Assembly (NCBI GenBank): GCA_028554645.1
Contig: JAQOOI010000059.1
Location: 26,692-90,691, forward strand
Origin: Omphalotus guepiniiformis
Taxonomy: Eukaryota > Basidiomycota > Agaricomycetes > Agaricales > Omphalotaceae
Length of the DNA: 64,000 bases
Reading direction: 5' to 3'
The notes under the pieces are model-generated. The model saw only the letters and a program-made list of their open reading frames with translations, was not told where the DNA came from and searched no databases. Position 1 is the first letter of the stretch. The number at the start of each line of letters is the position of its first letter. A program made the translations under genes and the position numbers. Shown here piece by piece: positions 43,733-55,001 of this stretch.

Positions 43733-43806
43733 TGAGTTGTAGTTTAATTTGGAAAAACACCATTTTTTGGTAATGGCTAATATCAGTTCGAATCTGGTCA
43801 ACTCAG
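43733..43806 (+). tRNA. trnQ(uug): tRNA-Gln (UUG)
   Basis: Acceptor TGAGTTG/CAACTCA, D stem GTTT/AAAC, anticodon stem CCATT/AATGG with loop TTTTGGT (anticodon TTG, G at 37), T arm ATCAG-TTCGAAT-CTGGT. Confidence 0.9.
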
Positions 43807-43884
43807 TTTATAAATTAATAATAAAAAATAAATTTGTTTTCTAATTAGGGGAAAAAAAAAATAAGGGTAGAATTAAATAAAGAG

Positions 43885-43957
43885 GAAGGCAGAACTCGAG
43901 TGGTTTGAGTGTCCCACTTTTAATGGGAAAGTCTTGGTTCAAGTCCATGTGTTTTCA
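43885..43957 (+). tRNA. trnK(uuu): tRNA-Lys (UUU)
   Basis: Acceptor GAAGGCA/TGTTTTC, D stem ACTC/GAGT, anticodon stem TCCCA/TGGGA with loop CTTTTAA, T loop TTCAAGT. Confidence 0.92.
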
Positions 43958-44451
43958 ATTAAATTATATAATTTTAACTCACTCTTGCTTTTGCAAACCG
44001 TCTTAACTCACTAACTTAGGCTAAAGCAAAAAAGTTAAAAGAGAGCTAAACACATTACTAGCTTAGCCCTCGCTTAAATTTAAAATAATGTAAGTACAAA
44101 AAGCAAAGTAAGTTGCTAAAAAAAATTTGTTACCACCCAGCTTTAGCAGCCCCCAGCTTTAGCAGCCCTCGCTTTTCCTGCTTTATCTTAGGGACGGCTC
44201 GCACCTTTGCTTTAGCAATGAGCTGCTACGCAGGGGCGGTAGCTAAAGCTAGGGATGCGAATGTGAGCGGGTGGTTGGTTAATTTAAGTAAGTGAGTAAA
44301 ATTGAGCAATGTTTTGTAATTAAACAAAATTTTAAAATTTGCCCTTTTATTAAATTTAACGTCTTCTAATATAAATGAAGCGCGGAGCGAAAAAAATATA
44401 AACATAGATAGAAAATAATTAAAAATTAATATAATAATTTTAATTAAATAA
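43958..44451. other. Spacer trnK-trnY
   Basis: No gene. A GC-rich element block lies at about 44135-44275, covered by a spurious frame. Confidence 0.75.
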
Positions 44452-44535
44452 GGGTAGGTGATCCGATTGGTAATGGTGGTTCTCTGTAAAAGAATTGGTT
44501 AATAACCGTACTTCGTTCGATTCGAAGACTACTCA
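44452..44535 (+). tRNA. trnY(gua): tRNA-Tyr (GUA)
   Basis: Acceptor GGGTAG/CTACTC, anticodon loop CTGTAAA, long variable arm, T arm CTTCG-TTCGATT-CGAAG. The seventh acceptor pair is G-A. Confidence 0.9.
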
Positions 44536-45219
44536 ATAATGTGCATTTTGTTAATATATGTTTTTTTTTTTGCTTAATTACCTTTGGTTTGTAATGCTCG
44601 CTCACTTAAAGTTACTCCGCTCTTGCCTTTGCTTAACCAGCACCGGTTTGCTTTCCTCCCCTTCCCTTGCTTTAGCAACACCGCTCTTTTTTTAAACAAC
44701 TTTTGCTTAGCCTTTCACTCTAGCTAAGGCTACCCTTTTACTCTCTTGACCACTCACTCACAATTGCAATCACAACCTCACTTACTCTAGCTTAGTTGCT
44801 TATGCAATCGCACTCTTGCTCACTTATGTGAATGTGATATATTAATTTATTGCGAGCATCACAATAACTTAGTAGCATATGCAAAATTAACACATATATT
44901 CGCTAAGCAAGTTAGTGAAGGAGGGTTGAAAAAACAAAAGTAAAAGGCTAAGCAAAAGTGGTTGCAAAAGCAAGAGTAAAGGAGGATTGCAAATACAATA
45001 GTAAATTTAAGGAATAAGCGTGTGAGGTAACTCAATTACAAAATTTTAAGTTAAAACAGTTTATTTAGGAAAAAAAGAGTAAGCTTATAAATATAACTAA
45101 AAATAAAATTTATATATTTTTACAATTATCTTTTTATACTTAAATATTAATTAATTAAAAATTTATATTTTTTTTTTTTTCGCTCCGCGCTTCATTTTTA
45201 ATATTATAAAATAATTTTA
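44536..45219. other. Spacer trnY-trnM
   Basis: No gene. AT-rich with few GC words. A 13-T run followed by CGCTCCGCGC lies at 45168-45190. Confidence 0.75.
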
Positions 45220-45292
45220 AAGACTTTAGCATAATGGTTAATGCAGTTCGCTCATAATGGATATTATAAGGGTTCAAATCCCTTAGGTCTTA
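45220..45292 (+). tRNA. trnM(cau): tRNA-Met (CAU)
   Basis: Acceptor AAGACTT/AGGTCTT, D stem GCAT/ATGC, anticodon loop CTCATAA, T arm AAGGG-TTCAAAT-CCCTT. Initiator or elongator role cannot be decided; several anticodon-stem pairs are G-U. Confidence 0.9.
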
Positions 45293-45312
45293 TATAATTT
45301 AAAAAAATTTAA

Positions 45313-45400
45313 GGGCATTTGGTCGAGTCTGGTTTATGGCGCTCGTCTTGAAAACGAGTACTTTTAAAAAAAGTCGTCGGTTCGAATCCGACAATGCCCG
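45313..45400 (+). tRNA. trnS(uga): tRNA-Ser (UGA)
   Basis: Acceptor GGGCATT/AATGCCC, anticodon stem CTCGT/ACGAG with loop CTTGAAA, long variable arm, T arm GTCGG-TTCGAAT-CCGAC. Only 20 nt after trnM. Confidence 0.94.
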
Positions 45401-46608
45401 AAAAATTTTTATTGAATAAACAAACACTTAGTCGCTTTCACTCACTCTCGCTCCCTCCCTCGCTTTGCGAACGGGACGCGTAAGCGAGGGATGCGGTTGC
45501 TAAGGCAAGGGTGATTCCATAAGCAACCGCATTAGCGATAATAATTAATTTTTTTTTAACATTATCGCTCACCGTTCGCAAAGCGAGGAGCGCTTGTTTA
45601 TTTACTACACTGCTTTAGCAGCAACTCATTTTTTTATTTTTTTTTTAATTCTAATTAGCTAGAACCTTTATTACTAACCGGCTAGTATAGTATAGGAGCA
45701 GCAAGGTATTTTTTTAATTTTTAAATAAGGCTATTATTCCTTTTATGCAAGTTACCACGTTCCCTTTTAAGCATTTACCTCTTTTTCTTAAACTCAATAA
45801 ATCACTTGCCTTAACAAATCTTTAACTTTCCTTTGCAAGTTACTTGCATTTGCAACTTTTTAACTCTCGCTCACTTAAACTAAAACTTAAACTCGCTTAT
45901 TCCGCGGCACTCGCTTATGCGATCACTATCATTATCACTATCACTCTTGCTTAGGTAATAATGCGAATGTGATTGAATGAGTGAGTGAGCGAGCCTAAGC
46001 AAGAATGTGAGTATCCCCCACTACCCGCTTTGCGGGTCTCGCAAAAGCCTAATTAGCGAGTGAGAGCGATTGCATAAACAACTAAGCAAAAAATGAATGC
46101 GACCACTCCCTCCTTATTACACATTATTACACATTAGTTGCAATGGTAAGAGTGAGCATTTGCTACTCTCTTATTCTATGGAATAGTTTCAGTGAGTAAA
46201 TTTGATAATAAGTGAAAGCATAAGCGAAAGCATAAGAGAATGCATAAGAGATGGAGTAAGCGGTGCATTTTATTGCCTCCCTGCTGTTGCCTTCCTGCTT
46301 TAGCCCCCCCCCCTGCTTAGCAGCCCTGCTTTATCAGCCCACGCTAAAGCAAGTAGGGGGGGGGGGGGGGAAGGGGAGGGGTGGGAGCTAAAAAAAAGAA
46401 AGTAATTTATAATAAAAATAATTTGCTCTACCGTTTTAGTGACTCTCCTTTTTTTTTTCGGAACTAAGTATTGTTTTTAAAAAGTGATAGCAGCTCGCTG
46501 CTATCACTTATAGTTAACACTCAATCGCCTTAGCGATATGTTAATGTGGGCGAGTAAGCAATAGAAAGAAAAAAATATAAAACTTTTAATTAAAAAAAAA
46601 TATAAAAA
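45401..46608. other. Spacer trnS-trnP
   Basis: No gene. GC-rich words lie at about 45440-45500, 45570-45600 and 46015-46040. A poly-C/poly-G block at 46270-46395 includes a run of 15 G. Confidence 0.75.
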
Positions 46609-46681
46609 GTGGTAGAATACCAACAGGATGGTTACTCCTTTTGGGTGGGAGAGTTAGCGTGTTCGAGTCGCGCCTATCACG
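46609..46681 (+). tRNA. trnP(ugg): tRNA-Pro (UGG)
   Basis: Acceptor GTGGTAG/CTATCAC, anticodon stem CTCCT/GGGAG with loop TTTGGGT (G at 37 is usual for Pro), T arm GCGTG-TTCGAGT-CGCGC. Confidence 0.91.
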
Positions 46682-47479
46682 TTATTATAATAATTTTTTT
46701 ATTATTAATTTTTTTAATCTAATAATCCTTTATAATTTTTTTTTTCTTTTTATAGCGGTCATTTGCAATTATTTTTCTACTCTCCCGCTTATTCGCTAAG
46801 GCGAGGGTGGTTTTTTTTTCTCGCTCCCTCTTGCTTAGGCAATACACGACCCTACTTTAGCAAGAGCAGCTAAAGCATAAGCGAAAGCTGCTAAAGCAGG
46901 GAGCGGTAAATGCAAATTTTTTATAAGTTTAGCTTTTCTAGATTTTTTTTATTGCTTACATTTCTTGTTCTCTTATTTGAGAAGTTAAAGTATTGTTAAG
47001 GCTTTAGCTTTTTGTGTTTACTCTAGCGTAAGATTATTTTAATTCTATATTTATTTCTTTAATACTTTATAATCCTAGTTAAAAAAAAAATTGTTTAAAC
47101 CTGCGCTATATTTTTTTTACTTTTATTGTAAGTATAACTTCTTTATTTTACAAGTTAAAAAAAATTTTTTTTTTTATTGCTTGTTCATTTAAAATTTTTT
47201 TTTTTAATATTATCTAGTTAAAAGCAAGCGTTAATTACTCAGCTTTGTATTTTTCTCGCTGCGCGATCGCTGCGCGATCGCTGCGCGCTTGGTATATTAT
47301 AAAAGGATATGGGTAACATACTTTTAGTGCTTTTAAACTTTATTTTTTTTTTTTTTAATAATATGATAAACAAGGAATAATAAAATTTTAACAATAGTTA
47401 TCCGAGTAAAACACATTTATTTATAAAAGTAACATAAAATATAAAAGGAGATTTAAATTTTAAATTGAAAAAAATATTT
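46682..47479. other. Spacer trnP-trnN
   Basis: No gene. One GC-rich element at about 46795-46910, many poly-A/T runs, and three tandem GCTGCGCGATC units at about 47257-47290. Confidence 0.75.
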
Positions 47480-47552
47480 GGTTCTATGGCTGAGTGGTTT
47501 AAGCGAAGTACTGTTAATACTTTTTACAGAGGTTCAATTCCTCTTGGGATCT
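47480..47552 (+). tRNA. trnN(guu): tRNA-Asn (GUU)
   Basis: Acceptor GGTTCTA/TGGGATC with G-U pairs, anticodon stem AAGTA/TACTT with loop CTGTTAA, T arm AGAGG-TTCAATT-CCTCT. Last gene before the repeat centre. Confidence 0.92.
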
Positions 47553-47871
47553 TAATTAAATAAAAACTTTTATTATTTTTACTTTAATTCATTTAGGATT
47601 TTTAAATAATGAAGAAGTTTGTTAGTTAAAGTAATTTTTTTCATCACCCGCCCTGCGTAGCAGCTCACACGCTTATTCGCTCACTCGTTAATTAGGTTAC
47701 CGTCCACCGACCACCTTTCCCTCGTTTCGCGACCCTGCTTTAGCTGAAAAAAGTGAAATATGTCGCGGATTGCATAAGCAAAAGGTGAATGGTGCGTGAG
47801 AGAGGATTGCACCATCGCATAAGCGACCGCATTAGCGAGAGATGGTGTGGCAAGACACTTACAGACTCTTG
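47553..47871. other. Arm end next to the loop
   Basis: No gene; GC-rich words from about 47645 to 47870. Confidence 0.75.
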
Positions 47872-48097
47872 CTAAGGCAGCTTAGCAAATAAGTGAGGGC
47901 TGCTAAAGCAGGCGAGCAATAGCGACATTCGCGTAATAGCCTAAGTAATAGTGGAGGGTGGAGAGGGTTTGTTTACTAAGGTTTGTAAAGCTAACTCTCT
48001 TTTTTTATAAAAAGTTTATTTTTTAATTAACAAAGGAGCTTACGCTATTTCATCTGCACATTACTCCGTAAAAAACATAGATTACATTATATTATAA
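47872..48097. other. 226-bp unique loop between the repeat arms
   Basis: Unique sequence at the centre of the palindrome. It has GC-rich words on its left side and AT-rich DNA on its right. No gene is visible. Confidence 0.9.
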
Positions 48098-48416
48098 CAA
48101 GAGTCTGTAAGTGTCTTGCCACACCATCTCTCGCTAATGCGGTCGCTTATGCGATGGTGCAATCCTCTCTCACGCACCATTCACCTTTTGCTTATGCAAT
48201 CCGCGACATATTTCACTTTTTTCAGCTAAAGCAGGGTCGCGAAACGAGGGAAAGGTGGTCGGTGGACGGTAACCTAATTAACGAGTGAGCGAATAAGCGT
48301 GTGAGCTGCTACGCAGGGCGGGTGATGAAAAAAATTACTTTAACTAACAAACTTCTTCATTATTTAAAAATCCTAAATGAATTAAAGTAAAAATAATAAA
48401 AGTTTTTATTTAATTA

Positions 48417-48489
48417 AGATCCCAAGAGGAATTGAACCTCTGTAAAAAGTATTAACAGTACTTCGCTTAAACCACTCAGCCATAGAACC
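48417..48489 (-). tRNA. trnN(guu): tRNA-Asn (GUU), right arm
   Basis: Mirror copy of 47480-47552, same stems and anticodon. Confidence 0.92.
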
Positions 48490-49288
48490 AAATATTTTTT
48501 TCAATTTAAAATTTAAATCTCCTTTTATATTTTATGTTACTTTTATAAATAAATGTGTTTTACTCGGATAACTATTGTTAAAATTTTATTATTCCTTGTT
48601 TATCATATTATTAAAAAAAAAAAAAATAAAGTTTAAAAGCACTAAAAGTATGTTACCCATATCCTTTTATAATATACCAAGCGCGCAGCGATCGCGCAGC
48701 GATCGCGCAGCGAGAAAAATACAAAGCTGAGTAATTAACGCTTGCTTTTAACTAGATAATATTAAAAAAAAAAATTTTAAATGAACAAGCAATAAAAAAA
48801 AAAATTTTTTTTAACTTGTAAAATAAAGAAGTTATACTTACAATAAAAGTAAAAAAAATATAGCGCAGGTTTAAACAATTTTTTTTTTAACTAGGATTAT
48901 AAAGTATTAAAGAAATAAATATAGAATTAAAATAATCTTACGCTAGAGTAAACACAAAAAGCTAAAGCCTTAACAATACTTTAACTTCTCAAATAAGAGA
49001 ACAAGAAATGTAAGCAATAAAAAAAAATCTAGAAAAGCTAAACTTATAAAAAATTTGCATTTACCGCTCCCTGCTTTAGCAGCTTTCGCTTATGCTTTAG
49101 CTGCTCTTGCTAAAGTAGGGTCGTGTATTGCCTAAGCAAGAGGGAGCGAGAAAAAAAAACCACCCTCGCCTTAGCGAATAAGCGGGAGAGTAGAAAAATA
49201 ATTGCAAATGACCGCTATAAAAAGAAAAAAAAAATTATAAAGGATTATTAGATTAAAAAAATTAATAATAAAAAAATTATTATAATAA

Positions 49289-49361
49289 CGTGATAGGCGC
49301 GACTCGAACACGCTAACTCTCCCACCCAAAAGGAGTAACCATCCTGTTGGTATTCTACCAC
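49289..49361 (-). tRNA. trnP(ugg): tRNA-Pro (UGG), right arm
   Basis: Mirror copy of 46609-46681. Confidence 0.91.
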
Positions 49362-50568
49362 TTTTTATATTTTTTTTTAATTAAAAGTTTTATATTTTTT
49401 TCTTTCTATTGCTTACTCGCCCACATTAACATATCGCTAAGGCGATTGAGTGTTAACTATAAGTGATAGCAGCGAGCTGCTATCACTTTTTAAAAACAAT
49501 ACTTAGTTCCGAAAAAAAAAAGGAGAGTCACTAAAACGGTAGAGCAAATTATTTTTATTATAAATTACTTTCTTTTTTTTAGCTCCCACCCCTCCCCTTC
49601 CCCCCCCCCCCCCTACTTGCTTTAGCGTGGGCTGATAAAGCAGGGCTGCTAAGCAGGGGGGGGGGCTAAAGCAGGAAGGCAACAGCAGGGAGGCAATAAA
49701 ATGCACCGCTTACTCCATCTCTTATGCATTCTCTTATGCTTTCGCTTATGCTTTCACTTATTATCAAATTTACTCACTGAAACTATTCCATAGAATAAGA
49801 GAGTAGCAAATGCTCACTCTTACCATTGCAACTAATGTGTAATAATGTGTAATAAGGAGGGAGTGGTCGCATTCATTTTTTGCTTAGTTGTTTATGCAAT
49901 CGCTCTCACTCGCTAATTAGGCTTTTGCGAGACCCGCAAAGCGGGTAGTGGGGGATACTCACATTCTTGCTTAGGCTCGCTCACTCACTCATTCAATCAC
50001 ATTCGCATTATTACCTAAGCAAGAGTGATAGTGATAATGATAGTGATCGCATAAGCGAGTGCCGCGGAATAAGCGAGTTTAAGTTTTAGTTTAAGTGAGC
50101 GAGAGTTAAAAAGTTGCAAATGCAAGTAACTTGCAAAGGAAAGTTAAAGATTTGTTAAGGCAAGTGATTTATTGAGTTTAAGAAAAAGAGGTAAATGCTT
50201 AAAAGGGAACGTGGTAACTTGCATAAAAGGAATAATAGCCTTATTTAAAAATTAAAAAAATACCTTGCTGCTCCTATACTATACTAGCCGGTTAGTAATA
50301 AAGGTTCTAGCTAATTAGAATTAAAAAAAAAATAAAAAAATGAGTTGCTGCTAAAGCAGTGTAGTAAATAAACAAGCGCTCCTCGCTTTGCGAACGGTGA
50401 GCGATAATGTTAAAAAAAAATTAATTATTATCGCTAATGCGGTTGCTTATGGAATCACCCTTGCCTTAGCAACCGCATCCCTCGCTTACGCGTCCCGTTC
50501 GCAAAGCGAGGGAGGGAGCGAGAGTGAGTGAAAGCGACTAAGTGTTTGTTTATTCAATAAAAATTTTT

Positions 50569-50656
50569 CGGGCATTGTCGGATTCGAACCGACGACTTTT
50601 TTTAAAAGTACTCGTTTTCAAGACGAGCGCCATAAACCAGACTCGACCAAATGCCC
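50569..50656 (-). tRNA. trnS(uga): tRNA-Ser (UGA), right arm
   Basis: Mirror copy of 45313-45400. Confidence 0.94.
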
Positions 50657-50677
50657 TTAAATTTTTTTTAAATTATA

Positions 50678-50750
50678 TAAGACCTAAGGGATTTGAACCC
50701 TTATAATATCCATTATGAGCGAACTGCATTAACCATTATGCTAAAGTCTT
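50678..50750 (-). tRNA. trnM(cau): tRNA-Met (CAU), right arm
   Basis: Mirror copy of 45220-45292. Confidence 0.9.
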
Positions 50751-51436
50751 TAAAATTATTTTATAATATTAAAAATGAAGCGCGGAGCGAAAAAACAAAA
50801 AAATATAAATTTTTAATTAATTAATATTTAAGTATAAAAAGATAATTGTAAAAATATATAAATTTTATTTTTAGTTATATTTATAAGCTTACTCTTTTTT
50901 TCCTAAATAAACTGTTTTAACTTAAAATTTTGTAATTGAGTTACCTCACACGCTTATTCCTTAAATTTACTATTGTATTTGCAATCCTCCTTTACTCTTG
51001 CTTTTGCAACCACTTTTGCTTAGCCTTTTACTTTTGTTTTTTCAACCCTCCTTCACTAACTTGCTTAGCGAATATATGTGTTAATTTTGCATATGCTACT
51101 AAGTTATTGTGATGCTCGCAATAAATTAATATATCACATTCACATAAGTGAGCAAGAGTGCGATTGCATAAGCAACTAAGCTAGAGTAAGTGAGGTTGTG
51201 ATTGCAATTGTGAGTGAGTGGTCAAGAGAGTAAAAGGGTAGCCTTAGCTAGAGTGAAAGGCTAAGCAAAAGTTGTTTAAAAAAAGAGCGGTGTTGCTAAA
51301 GCAAGGGAAGGGGAGGAAAGCAAACCGGTGCTGGTTAAGCAAAGGCAAGAGCGGAGTAACTTTAAGTGAGCGAGCATTACAAACCAAAGGTAATTAAGCA
51401 AAAAAAAAAAACATATATTAACAAAATGCACATTAT

Positions 51437-51520
51437 TGAGTAGTCTTCGAATCGAACGAAGTACGGTTATTAACCAATTCTTTTACAGAGAACCACCATT
51501 ACCAATCGGATCACCTACCC
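51437..51520 (-). tRNA. trnY(gua): tRNA-Tyr (GUA), right arm
   Basis: Mirror copy of 44452-44535. Confidence 0.9.
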
Positions 51521-52015
51521 TTATTTAATTAAAATTATTATATTAATTTTTAATTATTTTCTATCTATGTTTATATTTTTTTCGCTCCGCGCTTCATTTA
51601 TATTAGAAGACGTTAAATTTAATAAAAGGGCAAATTTTAAAATTTTGTTTAATTACAAAACATTGCTCAATTTTACTCACTTACTTAAATTAACCAACCA
51701 CCCGCTCACATTCGCATCCCTAGCTTTAGCTACCGCCCCTGCGTAGCAGCTCATTGCTAAAGCAAAGGTGCGAGCCGTCCCTAAGATAAAGCAGGAAAAG
51801 CGAGGGCTGCTAAAGCTGGGGGCTGCTAAAGCTGGGTGGTAACAAATTTTTTTTTAGCAACTTACTTTGCTTTTTGTACTTACATTATTTTAAATTTAAG
51901 CGAGGGCTAAGCTAGTAATGTGTTTAGCTCTCTTTTAACTTTTTTGCTTTAGCCTAAGTTAGTGAGTTAAGACGGTTTGCAAAAGCAAGAGTGAGTTAAA
52001 ATTATATAATTTAAT

Positions 52016-52088
52016 TGAAAACACATGGACTTGAACCAAGACTTTCCCATTAAAAGTGGGACACTCAAACCACTCGAGTTCTGCCTTC
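52016..52088 (-). tRNA. trnK(uuu): tRNA-Lys (UUU), right arm
   Basis: Mirror copy of 43885-43957. Confidence 0.92.
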
Positions 52089-52166
52089 CTCTTTATTTAA
52101 TTCTACCCTTATTTTTTTTTTCCCCTAATTAGAAAACAAATTTATTTTTTATTATTAATTTATAAA

Positions 52167-52240
52167 CTGAGTTGACCAGATTCGAACTGATATTAGCCAT
52201 TACCAAAAAATGGTGTTTTTCCAAATTAAACTACAACTCA
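52167..52240 (-). tRNA. trnQ(uug): tRNA-Gln (UUG), right arm
   Basis: Mirror copy of 43733-43806. Confidence 0.9.
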
Positions 52241-53505
52241 TTAAACAAATTAAAATTAAATAAATAAAATTAATATTAAAAATAAAAATTTAGCATATTT
52301 TTTAAAATATTATTAAAAATAAAATTATTATTAATGATACAATTACTTTCCGCCAGCATTAACTAACTCTTGCTTAGATTATAAAACTAAAAAGTAATGC
52401 CTTTTTCTCTCTCTTGCTTAGGCAATACGCGACCCTGCTTTAGCTGTCGCTCTTGCTAAAGCAGCAGCGAGAGCGAGGGCTTGCTTAGGCTCGCTCCCTA
52501 AGCTCCTTTGCTTTAGCAAGGAAAGCGAGGGAGCAACACTCACTTTTACTAATTTGCATTAGCAATTCGCTTAAGCTATGGCATGTTGGGTGAAAGATTG
52601 ATATATTCACCTTAGTTTATGTATTGCAGCTCCACCTTAGTTCATAGGAAATAGGTAAAAGGTAAAGGTAAAAGTTAGTAAGGCAATTATGCAACTAAAA
52701 TAGCAAGAGAGTATTTTGCTTTATTTATTTTAAATTTTAATTAATTTTGTTGTATCTCGCTCCTCGCTCCGCGAGCGCTTGATTTAGTTTAAAAAAAACA
52801 AAAGCTGGCGCGCAGCTATTTTATTATTTATTGCTATTTTTTTTAATATTAAAAAAGCACTTCCTACTTTAAATAAAGTCGTTGATAAAACACTTTCTGC
52901 GCGAGCGAGCGGAGCGAGCAGCGAGCAACAAAAATTTATTTAAACTCACCCGCTCCGCTCGCTCGCGCGCTTGGTTTAAAAAATTTTCTTCCACTATCAC
53001 AATCGCTATCATACACTAACACAGTCGCATTTTCTTGCTTTAGCTAGAGGTAACTCCCTCAATTAAATTTTTGTATTTAAGTATCTTAACACGCCTTAGT
53101 TATAGTGATAGTAAGCAAGTAAACCATTGCAACTTACTTTATTTAAATGTTTGTTTCGCTTTATAAATAACTGACCAATGTTTTGTATTGCAACTCCTTC
53201 CTTTGCTTAATGCAAACATAATTAATCTTTAGCTAAAGATAGAGACTAAGCAACTACTCACTCGCCTTAGCGATAGTAATAACTCACCCTTGCTTAGGCA
53301 TTTAGGCAGTCGCGCTCGCTCGCTCCCTCCCTCCTTTTGCTTCCTCGCTCTCGCTGCTGCTTTAGCAAGAGCGACAGCTAAAGCAGGGTCGCGTATTGCC
53401 TAAGCAAGAGGTAGTGAGGGCGGCTGCTAAAGCAGGGGAGAGAGAAAAATAAACGAGTCGCTCGCGCAGCGAGCGAGAGTAACCCCAAAAAATTAAACCT
53501 AGTTA

Positions 53506-53577
53506 AGCCGAAAAATGGAATTGAACCAATATTTAAATCTTACAAGGAATTTGTTTTACCATTTAAACTATTTCGAC
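53506..53577 (-). tRNA. trnT(ugu): tRNA-Thr (UGU), right arm
   Basis: Mirror copy of 42396-42467. Confidence 0.87.
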
Positions 53578-53781
53578 CTTTTTGTTAATTAAAGTAAAAA
53601 TATATTTAAAAAGTAATATTTTAAATATATTTAAATATAAACAAAATTTGGGAACTAAGGTGAGTTGTTCACTTGCTTAGGTAACTTACATTAACCCTTT
53701 AGTTTAATTAGCATTATTCGGTGCATTTAAATAAAGTGAGCTAAATATAAAATAAATTAACTATTTATTAACGCTAAATTT

Positions 53782-53853
53782 TGCCCCGGGAGAGAATTGA
53801 ACTCCCATATTTATAGCTTCAGTATAACGCTTTGACCACTAAGCAACCGAGGC
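53782..53853 (-). tRNA. trnF(gaa): tRNA-Phe (GAA), right arm
   Basis: Mirror copy of 42120-42191. Confidence 0.93.
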
Positions 53854-54928
53854 TATTTAAATTTTTATTAATTAATATTAAAAAAAAGGCTAGTAAAAAA
53901 AGTAGTAAAGTAAATATAAAAACTTAATATTGCTACAGTTTTATAACAAAAATAGTATTCGATACTAGCTGAAAGAATTTGCACTTTTTTTAATTAATAA
54001 GTATCTTTTTTTTTTTAGTAATAATTAAATTTTATTAATTACTTTGATGATTGTAATTAATTTTATTTTTTAACTCACTTTTGCTTTTGACTAAACTTTA
54101 CTTAAACTTTTATTTTTTTGTTTACTTGCTTTAAAACACTTGCTAACTTTAGCTTAAGATACCTTCTAACTAACTATTTAAGTAACCTAAACAAGAATGT
54201 AATTGTTATCGAGTGATATGTTTCTGCAAAAAGGTAAAAGGGAGCGAAAACTTACCTCTCGCTGCTGCTTTAGCAAGAGCAAAAGCTCGTTAGAGACTTA
54301 CTAAATTTAGGTTAATTATATTTGCCTACACAAAAGTAATTAGCCTTAGTAAAAATTACCCTCTCACTTACTTGCAAATGCTACACAATCACCTTAGTGG
54401 TCAGCATAAGCAGGTCAAGGTAGGTATTTGATGCTAGGTTAAGAAAAATTTTCCTAAACAAAAATAAATTTAGCCTTAGCTTAACCAAAGTGTAGGTGAT
54501 TGAGCTTGATCACTGTAACTTACTTACCTTAGCAATTGTTTATGAGTGAGGAAACTTCCCGCTCACCGTTCCTGCTTTAGCTGTCGCTTAGAGCGAGGAG
54601 CGCATTGCTTTCCCCCCACCCCCTTTTTTCACATTTACCCACTTACTTGCTAAGGCAAGCACACCTTCGCATAAAAGAGTGAAAGTTGCAAAGGCAATAG
54701 GGAGGCAACTCACCAACTGCTTTAGCTGCCCACCAACAGCCATATTACTTGCAATGGCAAGAGAGAGAGTGAGCCTTAGCTACTCACCATAATTTAAGTG
54801 ATTATGAACAAAAAAATTTTATTACTTTTTTTTTAATTTTTTTTACATTTAATTTAATTAATAATATTAAAGTTAAATAAATATTCAGCTTTAACATATT
54901 ATGTTAACTATTAATAATAAAATTTCAT

Positions 54929-55001
54929 TGGAGAAAGATAGATTCGAACTATCAATTTTTATATTGCAAATATAACAGATTACCAATTATCGTATTTCCC
55001 C
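54929..55001 (-). tRNA. trnA(ugc): tRNA-Ala (UGC), right arm
   Basis: Mirror copy of 40971-41043. Confidence 0.93.

Larger units (their letters stand above)
31967..47871 (+). repeat. Giant inverted repeat, left arm
   Basis: This arm of at least 15.9 kb is the reverse complement of 48098-64000, matched gene by gene (positions in the two arms sum to 95,966-95,973). The inner edge is sharp: ACAGACTCTTG at 47861-47871 faces CAAGAGTCTGT at 48098-48108. The outer edge cannot be seen because the right arm is cut by the window end. Confidence 0.97.
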